A stretch of 64,000 nucleotides of DNA, taken from the NCBI GenBank assembly GCA_905250115.1, contig CAJNOI010000008.1:511822-575821 (forward strand), written 5' to 3'. Position 1 is the first letter of the stretch. Each line of letters begins with the position of its first letter. Below the pieces are notes generated by a model. The model ran no database searches. It saw only the letters and a program-made list of their open reading frames with translations, and was not told where the DNA came from. The translations under genes and the position numbers were made by a program. Shown piece after piece: positions 13,681 through 25,215 of the stretch. The stretch is from Adineta steineri. Its lineage: Eukaryota > Rotifera > Eurotatoria > Adinetida > Adinetidae.

Positions 13681-16600
13681 TTAGCAAGTTTTCATAAGAA
13701 TATCAATATTACCATATCCATCATTAGTAGCAATAATATCAGTTAAATTATTATTGTCTATATCACCAACAGCAAGTGCAAATGGATGTGAATTAAAACC
13801 ACTAGAGAATATTTGTTGATTCATAAAACTTCCATTACCATAACCAAAATACACACCGATATGACTAGTCCCATAACTAGCAACAGCAATATCTAATTGA
13901 GTATCATTATTCAAATCAAGAATAACAACTGAAGATGGTTGAGAACGAACACCAGTAGAATAAGTGATTTGATTTGAAAATGTACCAGTACCATTGCTAA
14001 GAAAAATACTAATGGTATGAGTACCAGCATTTGCAACGACAAAATCTAATCGGTTGTCATTATTTAAATCAGCAACACAAACTGAACATGGTTGAGAACT
14101 ATTGCCAGTTGAATATGTTATATCATAGAGAAAAGTACCATAGCCTGATCCAAATATAACTTTGACATTGTTTGTAGCATTATTGGTGATGACAACATCT
14201 AATCGAGTGTCATTGTTAAAATCTCCAGCAGCTATGGAAGTCACTTGAGAAGACGATCCAGTCAAATAAGCTGGTGCATATAGAAAACCTTCGTTAACAT
14301 ATCCAAAAAACATACCTATATTATCGGTACCAGAATTAGCGACGACAATATCGAGACGTTTGTCCTTGTTAAAATCGCCAACAGCGAGATTCCATGGCTG
14401 AGAATTATTACCAGTTGAATAAGTCAATGGATCAAAAAAAGTACCATTAATACATTCAAGAAGAACACCTAAAGAATTGGTACCAAAATTGACAAAGGCG
14501 ATATCCAATTGATTGTCATAATTAAAATCCTCAACGACTAATGCATGCGGAGCAGAGCCAATACCAGTTGAAAAAGTGATTTGATCATGAAAACTGTGAT
14601 TGATATTTCCAAAAAACACACCAATATTGTCAGCACCGAAATTGGCAACTGCAATATCTAATATACCATCGCTATTCAAATCACTAACGACGACGCATGT
14701 TGGTTTTGAACCACTGCCAGTTGTATAAATAGTCAGATTGGAAAAAGCACCACCACCATTCCCATAAAAAATACTAATACTGTTAAGACCATAATTGGAC
14801 ACGACGATATCCAATCGATTGTCGTTGTTAAAGTCACTAGTAGCGACTGATACTGGTTCAGCATTACTGTCAATAACGTAGGTGACTATAGGAGAAAAGG
14901 TACCATTCCCGTGTCCTAATAAAATACCAATTCCACCAAATTGAAGAGCGACGGCAATATCTAATCGACTATCCTTGTTGAAATCTGCAACAATGACTTG
15001 ACTTGGGTAAGAATTATTGCCAGTATAAAAAGTCGTTTGGTTTGGGAATGTACCATTGCCATATCCCAGAAAAATACATACATTGCTAGTATAGAAACTG
15101 GTGGCAATTATATCCAAATAGCTGTCATTGTTCAAGTCAACAATAGTAACTGCACTTGTCAACGACCCGATCCCAGTCGAATATGTCGTTTGGTTGGAAA
15201 AGATACCATTGCCCAGTCCTAGAAAAACACCCACATTGTCTGAATTGCCCGCCACGAAATCTAACCAGCCATCATTGTTTAAATCAGCAACAGCTACTAC
15301 GTACGGATTAGAATCCGTACCTGTGGAGAATTTTATTTGCTTTCGAAAACTTCCAGTATCATATCTAATAAGTGTTACTACCCTATTAGTAGCAGAATCA
15401 ATAACAGCAATATCAAGTTTCTTATCATTGTTGAAATCACCAGTAGTTACTGCTTGTGGAATTGAACCAACTCCAGTTGAATACATATTTAAATTTGTGA
15501 AACTACCATTTCCATATCCATAAAGAATGCCGACGTTTTCAGTTGCAGAATTAGCCACAATAATATCTAGTTCATTATCATTATTTAGATCATCAACAGC
15601 AACTGAAGTTGGAAAAGATAAGTCACCAGTGGAAAATACTGTTTGTAATGGAAATGTTCCATTTGTATGTCCTAAAAGTACTCCTACATTACTTAAATCA
15701 TAATTTGCTATGGCGATATCTAATTGACCATCATGGTTGAAATCACCAAGAGCTAAACCATGTGGATGTGGAGAAGATCCAGTTGAATATGTATGTTCAA
15801 GTATACCATTCATGTAAGAAGATCCGAGAAAAACACCTATCATATTCGTGCGATAATCAGCAACGACAATATCGGGAATGTTATCATTGTTGATGTCACT
15901 AAGAACGACTGAAACTGGACTAGAATGGTCACCAGTTGAATAAGTTCTTTGAGCAGGAAACGTGCCATTACCGTCTCCAATAAATACAACGATATTGTTA
16001 GCGCCATCATTAGCTACAACTATGTCTAGTTGGCTGTCGTTGTTTACGTCACCAACAGCAACTGAGTATGGTTTAGAACCACTACCAGTAGAATAAGTAT
16101 TACCTTTGACAAATGTTCCATTACCGTATCCAAAGAAAATAAGAATAGTATTACTGTTACCGACAGTAATGATTATATCTTGATGATCATCATTATTCAC
16201 ATCACCAATAGCAATATCATTTGGACAGAAACCAACTGAAACTAAATACGAGACTTGGTCTGCAAAAGTACCATTGCCATATCCAAGAAATACACCCATA
16301 TTGAAACCAAAATAATTAACGACAGCTATATCTAATCGGCTGTCATTGTTAAAATCGCCTATGGCAATAGATTGGGGGTTAGATAGGTCTCCAGTTGGAT
16401 AGGTCTGTTGACTGGAAAAATTTCCATTACCATATCCCAGAAATATACCTATATTGAAACCCCAGTAGTTAGCAACAGCAATGTCCAGGTGCCCATCATT
16501 ATTAAAATCACCAGCAGCAACATCATATGGTGTAGAACCGTCCCCAGTCGAATAGGTAGTTTGGCTTGAGAAAGTACCATTACTATAATTAAGAAATATA

Positions 16601-18468
16601 CCAATATTATTTGTTCCAGAATTGGCGACAACAATATCTAGTTGTTTATCATTATTAAAATCACCAATAATAACTGAAATCGGTTGAGAATTGTCTCCGG
16701 TTGAATAAGTTACTTGACTTGGGAAAGTACCCATACCATAACCAAGAAATATACCAATATTATTTGTTCCATAATTGGCAACGACAATATCTAGTTGCTT
16801 ATCATTATTAAAGTCAGCAACAGCAACCGAAACTGGACCACTTCGAATGCCTGTTGAATAGGTATTTTGTTTTAAGAAAGTATAATTTCGATATGTCAGC
16901 ACAATATCAACATAGTTGTAATCGTAATTGACCACAGCAATATCTAATCGATTGTCACCATTGAAATCACCACCAGCAATAGAATATGGATTAAAATTGT
17001 AACTAACACTGAAGAATATCATTTGATCTCTAAAAAATCCATTTCCATATCCAAAAAATATACCTACACTTTCATTCTGATAGTTTGCTACAGCAATATC
17101 AAGATGATTATCATTATCAAAGTCACCAATTACTAGTGATAATGGAAATGAATTATTATTAGTTGAGTATTTGTATGGTATTGTGAAACTTCCATTTCCA
17201 AAGCCTAAGATGACATCAATTGTATTTAAACCAGAACAAGCAACTACAATATCCATAAAAGTATCATTATTTAAATCATGAACAGCAACTGAATAGGGTT
17301 GAGATTCATATCCAGTACTAATTATGAACTGGCTATCAAATATACCATTCCCATGTCCTAAAAATAAACCTATGTTGTCAGTACCATGATTTGCAACAAT
17401 AATATCAAGTTTATCATCATTGTTAAGATCAGAAACAACAAGTGAATATGGAACAGAATCATAGCCAGTTGAAAATGTTTTTGGTGTTGCAAAATTTCCA
17501 CGACCATCTCCAAAAAGAATGCCTATATCATTAGTACCATAATTTGCAACGACTATATCGAATTGTTTATCATTGTTCATATCACCAACAGCAATCCATA
17601 GTGGACGAGATGAGCCAGTAGAAAAAGTGATTTGTGACATGAAAGTACCATTACCAGTTCCAAGAAATATACCAATATTATTGGCACCATAGTTAGCTAC
17701 AGCTATATCTATTTGTTGATCATGATTGAAATCACCAACACAAACAGCATATGGAAGTGAATTAGAACCAGTTGAATATTTGATTTGATCTCTAAATGTA
17801 GTATTATCCTGTCGAAGAAATATTCCTAAACTACTTGTGCCCGAATAAGGAACAACAATGTCAGGAAGATTATCATTGTTGAAATCAGCAACAGCGATCG
17901 AATGCGGATGAGAATCACTGACAATTAAATTGGGAGCTTCTGGTTTCAAGATCAATGCACATGTTTTACCTAAATAATATAAAAGATTTGATAATCTTTG
18001 CTGACTAGAGGTATATTGAAATAATATTAATAGAAAAGTTCTAAAACTAATTTATTTCTATAACGAAAGTTCTTCTGTGTGACAAGAATGTAAGTGGATA
18101 TGATTGTATGAGTATGAGAGATGTATAACATACCGGATGGTTTTGGTGATGACAAACAAACGATAAAAATGCCAATGATCATTGATATGCTTGTGAACAA
18201 AACAAACATGAAGACCGTTTTCTTGGAATTTGGCTTATGCAGAAGATGCTCCGATCTAATGATGATAAATGTTAATTATACATGAAAATGAAATAAATCA
18301 TACATACTGATTTGATGAAGCCCTAACGGTTTTGGAAGGAACATTAGTAATATTTTCTAAAGCATGTTGATTTTGAATTGAGTTGGAAATTCTTCTTGAA
18401 TTCATATCAGAAGGTATTTGGTCATTTTGATGTTCTAATGTTAACATCTCAATATCCATAGAAGTCAT
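13681..18468 (-). CDS. FG-GAP/VCBS-repeat type II membrane protein, 28 repeats
   Basis: Large cell-surface-type protein of 1523 aa. Exons in transcription order: 18468-18308, 18255-18134, 17969-13681. The N-terminal cytoplasmic part (about 66 residues) is Ser- and Asn-rich. A single transmembrane anchor follows (FMFVLFTSISMIIGIFIVCL, about residues 71-90), then 28 consecutive repeats of about 51 aa. Each repeat has the pattern YSTG, then DFNND.. LDIVVAN, NNIGIFLGYGNGTF. The D-x-N-x-D-x-x-x-D loop is the Ca-binding motif of FG-GAP/VCBS beta-propeller blades as in integrin alpha chains. Many N-x-T/S sites (such as NGTF) suggest heavy glycosylation. The ectodomain lies in one 4.3-kb intronless exon, while the anchor is in two small exons. 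Function is unknown; adhesion or ligand binding is plausible. The repeats resemble bacterial VCBS proteins, so horizontal origin of the big exon is possible but not shown. Confidence 0.9.
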
Positions 18469-18880
18469 TTTAATCTATAATAAAAATATTATTTTATGAA
18501 GATTTGCCGTTTAAATCAAATCAAACTGACACAATTTATTATATATTTTTCTCATTTTATTATTATAAAACTAATATTTTGGTTAATCGTCTCTATCTTC
18601 TAGTTATTGTATTAGTTTTCACTATTTATTTTCATAAGTTTTCATTTTCCCTCCTTATATTTGTTCACGAAAAGAAAACTTCATAAAACTAAAAATTCTT
18701 TATTAATATAAACATTAGTTATTGTTTAATATTTGCCTTATTATCTCGATGTATATGTATAATATTTCATAAAAATATTAGAAAAAAATACAGATGTATA
18801 ATAGTAAACAAGCATAAAATTATATTTTAATAAAACAATTGAATGGGAAAGTTAACTAATAAAATAAAATAAATAAATAA

Positions 18881-20130
18881 TGATATGAATAAAATGTATT
18901 TAGTTTATGAAAAAAGAAATATATAAAACAACGCAAAAAGCTTCATACTGATTAAAGGTGAAGTAATTATGTCTATCGAACCATGAAGCATATTTTTTTA
19001 AGTCATCAAGTAAAATAAGACATTTTTCTCATTAAAAAAATACCTTTCATACTGACGTTTAAAAACAATTTCTAGATATAAACACCCACGATATAATTTG
19101 TTCACTTGAAGAAATCAAAAATCCAGAGAGAAAAATGAATATTATTTTTTTCGAAAATATTTTTTATTACTTAATAAGCAATCTTTTGAAATCTATTAAA
19201 GTCAAACTAATATTTCTTATTATATAACTGTAGAAATATACATAATTCTTATAGTTTTTAAAAAAGAAAATTTATATCGAAAGGGATTTTAACTAACTAT
19301 TACGTATTAAATATTGTATTCTCATAAAAATACATCACTCTTTAGCTGCAAATGTTTTTAACAAAAAACAATGTATTCATATTCATGTTTTTACTTTGCT
19401 TGTCATTTAATATTGTATTATTTAATAAAATAGAATAAAGTAAAACACAAATTATGATATGAATAAAATGTATTTAGTTTATGAAAAAAGTAATATATAA
19501 AACAACGCAAAAAGTTTCATACGGATTAAAGGTGAGGTAATTATGTATATCGAACCATGAAGCATATTTTTTCATGACATTGAGTAAAATAAGAAATTTT
19601 TCTCATTAAAAAAATACCTCTTATATTGACGTTTAAAAACATTTTCTAGATATAAATACCTATTATATAATTTTTTTACTCGAACAAATCAAAAATCGAA
19701 AGAGAAAAATGAGTATTATTTTTTTCGAAAATATTTATTAATTGATAAGAAATACTTTTTTTTCTTATGTAAATATTCTACAGAAAAATCAAATCATTTT
19801 CATATCATAATAATAAATCTTTTGAAAACACATTAAAATCAAATGAATAATAGTTATACGAATATCACAATTTTAGTGGTATTACATTTCTAATTATGAA
19901 TCTTTATTATCATCTCTAGAATAATGTTAACCAATACTTATTATATATCTTTATAGATATACATAGTCCTTATACTATTTCAAAAGATAAAATTTCTATA
20001 GAAAGAAATTTTGACTAAATATTTTGTATTCAGTATTTTATTGAAATAAAAATACATTAATCTTTAGTGACATATACTTTTTACCAATCAATAATGCATT
20101 TATATTGATGTTTTCATTTCATCTATTATG
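18881..20130. repeat. Diverged tandem duplication, two copies
   Basis: Copy 1 starts at 18881 and copy 2 at 19454, both beginning TGATATGAATAAAATGTATT. The first about 280 bp align almost colinearly, with roughly 90 percent identity by eye. After that the match resumes with insertions in copy 2, for example around TCATAAAAATACATCA (19321-19336) against the ATAAAAATACATTAATC region near 20045. Copy 1 therefore runs to about 19420 and copy 2 to about 20130. No open frame is shared. It looks like an old tandem segmental duplication of noncoding DNA. Confidence 0.75.
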
Positions 20131-20518
20131 TGTTGTTCGTAATAGTCAAATATATATTTAATTTCTATTGCTCGTATTATATCTATTCATTACCGTTTGT
20201 TTTATATGCTTGTATAAAAGAGAATAATAAATGATGCTTGAGATAATCAAAATAATTAACGCCTATTATCGAATATTATTGTATTTTGATCAAATCAAAA
20301 ATATGATATAAAATTGAAGAAAAGAAAAACAAATAGGAGATATTCTAGTATTATTATTATTATTATTAATTGCACATATATTAAGAAGAAGTTGTATATA
20401 TACTTATAAGCAATGAATAAATCTATTCTATTCACCTTTGATTTTGATTTCTTTTAAAATAATTAAAAATACAAATAAAAATGAATGCGGAAACCTCGGA
20501 TTTACATCCGAGTGTTAT

Positions 20519-20752
20519 GTGTACTCAAAAAAAGTCATAGGGAAATATCAGTATTTTTGCAATAACTCGGGAATGGCCCAGGCAATTAGGCTCATATTCG
20601 AACTGGACCGAGATCTAGATAAGACTAAACTGTGCACAAAATTTCAGCTCAATCGGACTATTCTTTCAAACGTTATCGTGCATACAGCCGGACGGCCGGC
20701 CGGCCGGCCACACTGACCGATTCTAGAAGTGTACTCACTTTTTTGAGTACAC
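20519..20752. mobile_element. Short GC-rich insert with 14-bp terminal inverted repeats (candidate MITE)
   Basis: Left end GTGTACTCAAAAAA (20519-20532) is mirrored by TTTTTTGAGTACAC (20739-20752). The right end is itself a perfect hairpin: GTGTACTCA (20729-20737), a 6-base loop, TGAGTACAC. The interior is far more GC-rich than its surroundings and carries a CCGG-rich tandem run GGCCGGCCGGCCGGCC near 20694-20709. A second small hairpin, CTCGGA/TCCGAG, sits just outside at 20496-20513. No convincing target-site duplication is visible, so superfamily and even mobility are uncertain. Confidence 0.55.
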
Positions 20753-21116
20753 AAAAAGAGATTTTAATAAGTTAGATATAATCGATATTTCGTTATTGCA
20801 AAACTAAATGAAATATTTGTATAGATTTTTTGTTTTGAATACATTTTGTATTTGATACAATCTGGATAGATATTATTCATCGTTTATTTTATTTGATATA
20901 TTATTGCGTCGTTTTATACTATGACAGTTTGGATGATATCTAATAGAAATAATTTATATATTCTCTTATTCTATCTCAAAATGAGTGAAGTAAACAAAAT
21001 ATACATGTAATTAATGAAAGACGAAAAAAAGATTTAATTATATGATAGGAACTAATATTTTTTTATACAGTCAGATACTATAAAGTAGACTATGAAAAAT
21101 TTTGATTAATTAGAAT

Positions 21117-21182
21117 GATATTTATTCATTAAAATATCATAAACGATATTTATTCATTAAAACATCATAAATGATATTTATC
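21117..21182. repeat. 28-bp tandem repeat, about 2.4 copies
   Basis: Units beginning GATATTTATTCATTAAAA start at 21117 and 21145, with a partial third at 21173. The two full copies differ at only two positions. Confidence 0.8.
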
Positions 21183-21600
21183 AGTTTGCTATTATACAAT
21201 CGAAATTATATAAAAGAAACTTTCTTATTTTTTTTTTCTCATAAAAACATAATAAACTAATCTGTCTTTTATATGTTTTATATAAAATAAAAACTCTTGA
21301 TAAAATATGAAATCTAATGATTAATATTTTACTAGTTTTATTTATCATTTAAAACTATACTTTTTATTTACTTGATTATTGAATATATATATACTTGAAT
21401 TCAAAAATTAACTGAATAGTTTTAGACATGACATTAATTGAGTTGAAATTATCATTAATAAGAATTATCTCGAATAAATATTTATAATATTTAAATAAGT
21501 ATTTTATTTCAATACAAACGAAATATTATTAATAATGAAAAGAATATTTAATCTTATAAAATTATTTCTCTATGTTGACTTTTCATATTATTAATAGAAC

Positions 21601-21955
21601 TTAACTCTTTCAGGACGGAATTATTTTTTTGAAAAAAAATAGATTTTCAAGAATCAAATGATTCTGTTTTTTATTTAAATTTATTAATATGTTGTGTACA
21701 CAATCGGATCATCTAACAACACCATGCTCAACTGTGTATGCAAGAGAATAAATCAGGAAGATACAGCATAATAGTTTAGTGTATAGAAGAAAAGAAAGAA
21801 AATAGGTCATAATTACGTAAGTTATATAAAATATATATCACTACTGTAAGTATATTCTAACGTGTACACAACTACTTCCCATCGTCAATACATAACATGT
21901 TTCTTTTAAAAAAAGACTGATATATACAGTGTACCACCCGTTCTGAAAGAGTTAA
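21601..21955. mobile_element. piggyBac-type MITE with TTAA target duplication
   Basis: A 355-bp segment (including the flanking TTAA) bounded by TTAA on both sides (21601-21604 and 21952-21955). The inverted termini are CTCTTTCAGGACGG (21605-21618) and CCGTTCTGAAAGAG (21938-21951), one mismatch in 14. TTAA target duplication with a C-x-CTTT terminus is the signature of the piggyBac superfamily (established knowledge). The interior carries no transposase frame, so it would be a non-autonomous derivative mobilised in trans. Confidence 0.7.
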
Positions 21956-22938
21956 ACTAAATTTTGCATTTTTTTAAATTTGATTAAGAGATTTAATTCA
22001 ATTGAATGTTCAAAAGTGAATACTAATATTTATATTTACTTGTATCTTCAGTTTCATACTGAAATGTAATTTAATTGAATTGTTATGTTTATATATAAAT
22101 TTTATATTTTTATTATCGTTAAAAACAGAAAAGAAAAACAAATTAATATTTGATTTTTCATATTAATTTTAATTTTCAGAGAAAAGAAGATATAAAATGC
22201 ATTGATTTCTCTAAAGAGATTTTTTTCTGATATTTCCATTTGAAAGTTACATCTAAATTTTGTAATTTATATAAAGATAATCTCATATATTTACAATTAG
22301 AAATTAATTAGAAAAGAAAATGTTAATAAGAATTTTTTTCAAAAGTGCTTGTTTTCAAATACAGTACGCATCAAGAGACTTATCTCAATTTTTTATTTGA
22401 CTTGTTTTTTTTTCAAAAGATGTGTTATGGTGTGTTCCATAAAGTTTGTATAAAAAAATTCCTATTAAAAAATGAAAACAGCTTCTAAATATTTTATTAT
22501 AACAATCTATGGAAAAGTTTTTTGGGCAAAATGTTTGCCCATATTTTTCTCTCTTAAGAATGTTCTAGATGAATGTATACCTACGGATTATGATCAGAAT
22601 TCTCCACTCTGTCACTATGTGCTCTTGTAATAAGATTTTCTTTGTGTTAGTACTTGAACTGTTCAACATATACTTCTATGATAAGTTAACTAGTCATACG
22701 CAATATCAAATAGATAGTCGGTATCTAATTTCTAAATAATATCTTATAGAAAATATGACTGCAGTAATTATGACTGTATAAACACATGTTGATGGAAAAA
22801 GTTGTTTTAGTTATGAGTTGATTCGAATCATCATAAATAAAACAAGAAAAAAAAACGAAATTTCAATCTTTAGACTTTTTCAAAGTAAAGAAAAATAAAA
22901 ACAATAGCAAGATCTTTATATAAACAGAAAGATTTTCT

Positions 22939-24504
22939 TCATGTATAAAATAAACCGGATTGAAAACCATACTCAATAAGTTCCTCTTTTGTCATCATAT
23001 ATTGACTTAATTTCCATTGTTCTTTTAATTGTCGTAGAAAATGAGAAAAATGATATTTAGATATTAAACCATTCTGTTGTAAATCCCATATATCTATTGG
23101 AAATTTAGGTATCGACCATTGTTTTATATCATCAATTAAATCAATATAACCTTGATATTTAAGTAATTCAATGATGTATTCATATAGAATATCTTGTTGA
23201 GTTGAATGACTATCGATCAAAAATTCTTTATATGTATCAAGTAAATCATGATTATTTGATGGTTGAATTGAATAACGATAATCAAGTAAAAATTCACCAA
23301 GTTTTTTTTGACGTGTTGAACATTTTATACGTTTACAAAATATATCAAACTAAATATGATTAAAAAACAAATGTTTGTATTTGTATGTTGTAATTTGATT
23401 TTACTTCATCTTGATTATCAAAAAGTGTAATCAGTAATGTCATAGGTTCTGGTTGATAATTCATACATCTTAACCATCGATTTTCTAATTCATACATTTC
23501 TACAGATGAGTCTGGTAAACCTTTTTAATGAAGAAAAAAAAAAAGAAAATTATTAGAATAAATTAATAAAAAAACACCTTAGCGCACCCAATAGTGGGGC
23601 AAATTGTTGTTCAAGAATTGTTCTCATAACATGTCCAGCAAAACGACCACGAAGAATAAGTTCTAATTCACTCCAAATCTTTTCTCCAGGCACATCTATA
23701 ATTATATATATATATAATATGATGATTAACTTCAAAAGTAAATAAATCTTTTCTATAATACCTTTTAAAGCTGTAGCAGATGTACGAATAGCTTCTAAAA
23801 TATTAGGTTCATGTACATAAGCATCAGATGAGAGCACACCAAAGAATCTTCAATTGATAAAATGATTTTCTTTTTTTATGATTAAAATATATTAAACTTA
23901 CCGAAAATAACGTAAACCACGAATAGGATTTTCTTGTAATCGTTGAATAATATTTCCATTAAAACGAATACGGTTTAGTTTAAGATCATCAATTCCATTT
24001 GTATAATCATATATAATTCCATCTTTATCCATTGATAAACTATTAATTGTTAAATCTCGCTGTTGTGCATCAATACTCCAATTATCAGTAAATTCAACAT
24101 GTACATCTCGACCATGACGAGTAATAGATCGTTTAAGAGTTGTTACTTGAAATGTATTCTACATTTAATCAAAAGAAAAATATTAAGTATTTAAATAATT
24201 AACTTACTCGTACAGTTGTACCAACAATAAGTGTTAATGTTCCAAAATGTTCAGCACGTGTATAAACAAGTTCAATATTTGAATCACCTTGAATTAATCG
24301 TAGTATATCATTTGTTGTTGCTGTTGTTGCTAAATCAATATCATGTGGCGTAGTACCAAGTAAAATATCTCGAACTGCTCCACCAATAATACGAATCGAA
24401 TAATCATACTCGTTAAATAATGAAAAGAGATAGATTAATTGTGATGAAAATAAATGAATATATTCTGATTGATCCAATTGATAGCAACGAACTGAAGATG
24501 TCAT
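22939..24504 (-). CDS. Divergent CCA-adding enzyme paralogue (class II tRNA nucleotidyltransferase)
   Basis: Paralogue of the CCA enzyme encoded just upstream. Exons: 24504-24208, 24158-23902, 23847-23762, 23695-23588, 23520-23405, 23349-22939; 424 aa. The intron phases match the neighbour's, supporting tandem duplication. The nucleotidyltransferase head is present: GGAVRDILLG, then HDIDLATTAT with the metal-binding D55 and D57. Several key motifs have drifted. The basic pair of motif B reads QRDLTINS instead of RRDLTIN. The flexible-loop motif reads TTLKRS instead of TTLRID. The nucleotide-template motif EDxxR reads ENPIR (E175, N176, R179). The C-terminal tRNA-binding helical part is conserved in length. 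It may have lost activity, specialised (for example C- or A-only addition) or changed substrate; the sequence alone cannot decide. The splice choice GT at 23587-23586 was fixed by frame and by comparison with the paralogue. Confidence 0.85.
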
Positions 24505-25215
24505 AATCTAAAATAAAAATAATAAATGAATCATATATAGACATATGTGTATTGATAAGATGTAATAAGAAAGAATAAATATTAAATTACCCAAATTTTA
24601 ATAAGATATATCATACAAAGAAAAATTAGTGTATATTATATGAATATATTATTTAAAATGCCTAAAACTTCTAAAAATATTATATTGCATCATATTGACG
24701 AAAAGATTTAATGCCACCTATTGATATAAATAAATAATATTTTATAGTTTGTCTGTATTTACGATTATTTTTCATAGATAATTTTGTATATGTTACATGT
24801 ATATCAATTTACTTTTCGTTAGAGACGTGACGGAGTATGAGTATTCAGAAATATGCGAAGAATTCGAAAAGATACGAATCTTTCCTCGGAACTTTGAATA
24901 TAATGATAAGACAGACATTTTTGCTTTGGATTTCGATCTTGGTGAAATTCTTACAAAAAATTAAAGTGAAATGAAGATGGTACATGTCTTATTCTGTTCA
25001 TTTACAGTGATATTACAATAAAATGAGACTATTCATTTTTTTTGCTTGAATTGAGCCATTTATAACACGCAAAAACGAAGTAAACAATCTATTTTCTTTT
25101 GATTATAGATTTCATTTTCACTCGGTAGTTTTTTACATAAAATAAAAATAGTCGATTTGAAAAAACAAAGATAACATAAAGGTTTATTTTTGTTATAAAC
25201 GGAATGTTGATTTTT
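24505..25215. other. Spacer between the two CCA-enzyme genes
   Basis: AT-rich, no gene supported. It probably holds the 3' end of the canonical enzyme gene and any separate promoter of the divergent copy. Confidence 0.5.

Larger units (their letters stand above)
18469..22938. other. Gene-free AT-rich region with repeats and MITE-like elements
   Basis: 4.5 kb with no supported coding region. It contains a diverged tandem duplication (18881 to about 20130), a GC-rich inverted-repeat insert (20519-20752), a 28-bp tandem repeat (21117-21182) and a TTAA-flanked inverted-repeat element (21601-21955), each listed separately. Confidence 0.7.

Noticed and set aside
14998..15523. Plus-strand open frames opposite the FG-GAP repeats
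   Set aside because: They are antisense shadows of the highly repetitive coding exon and have repetitive, biased composition.
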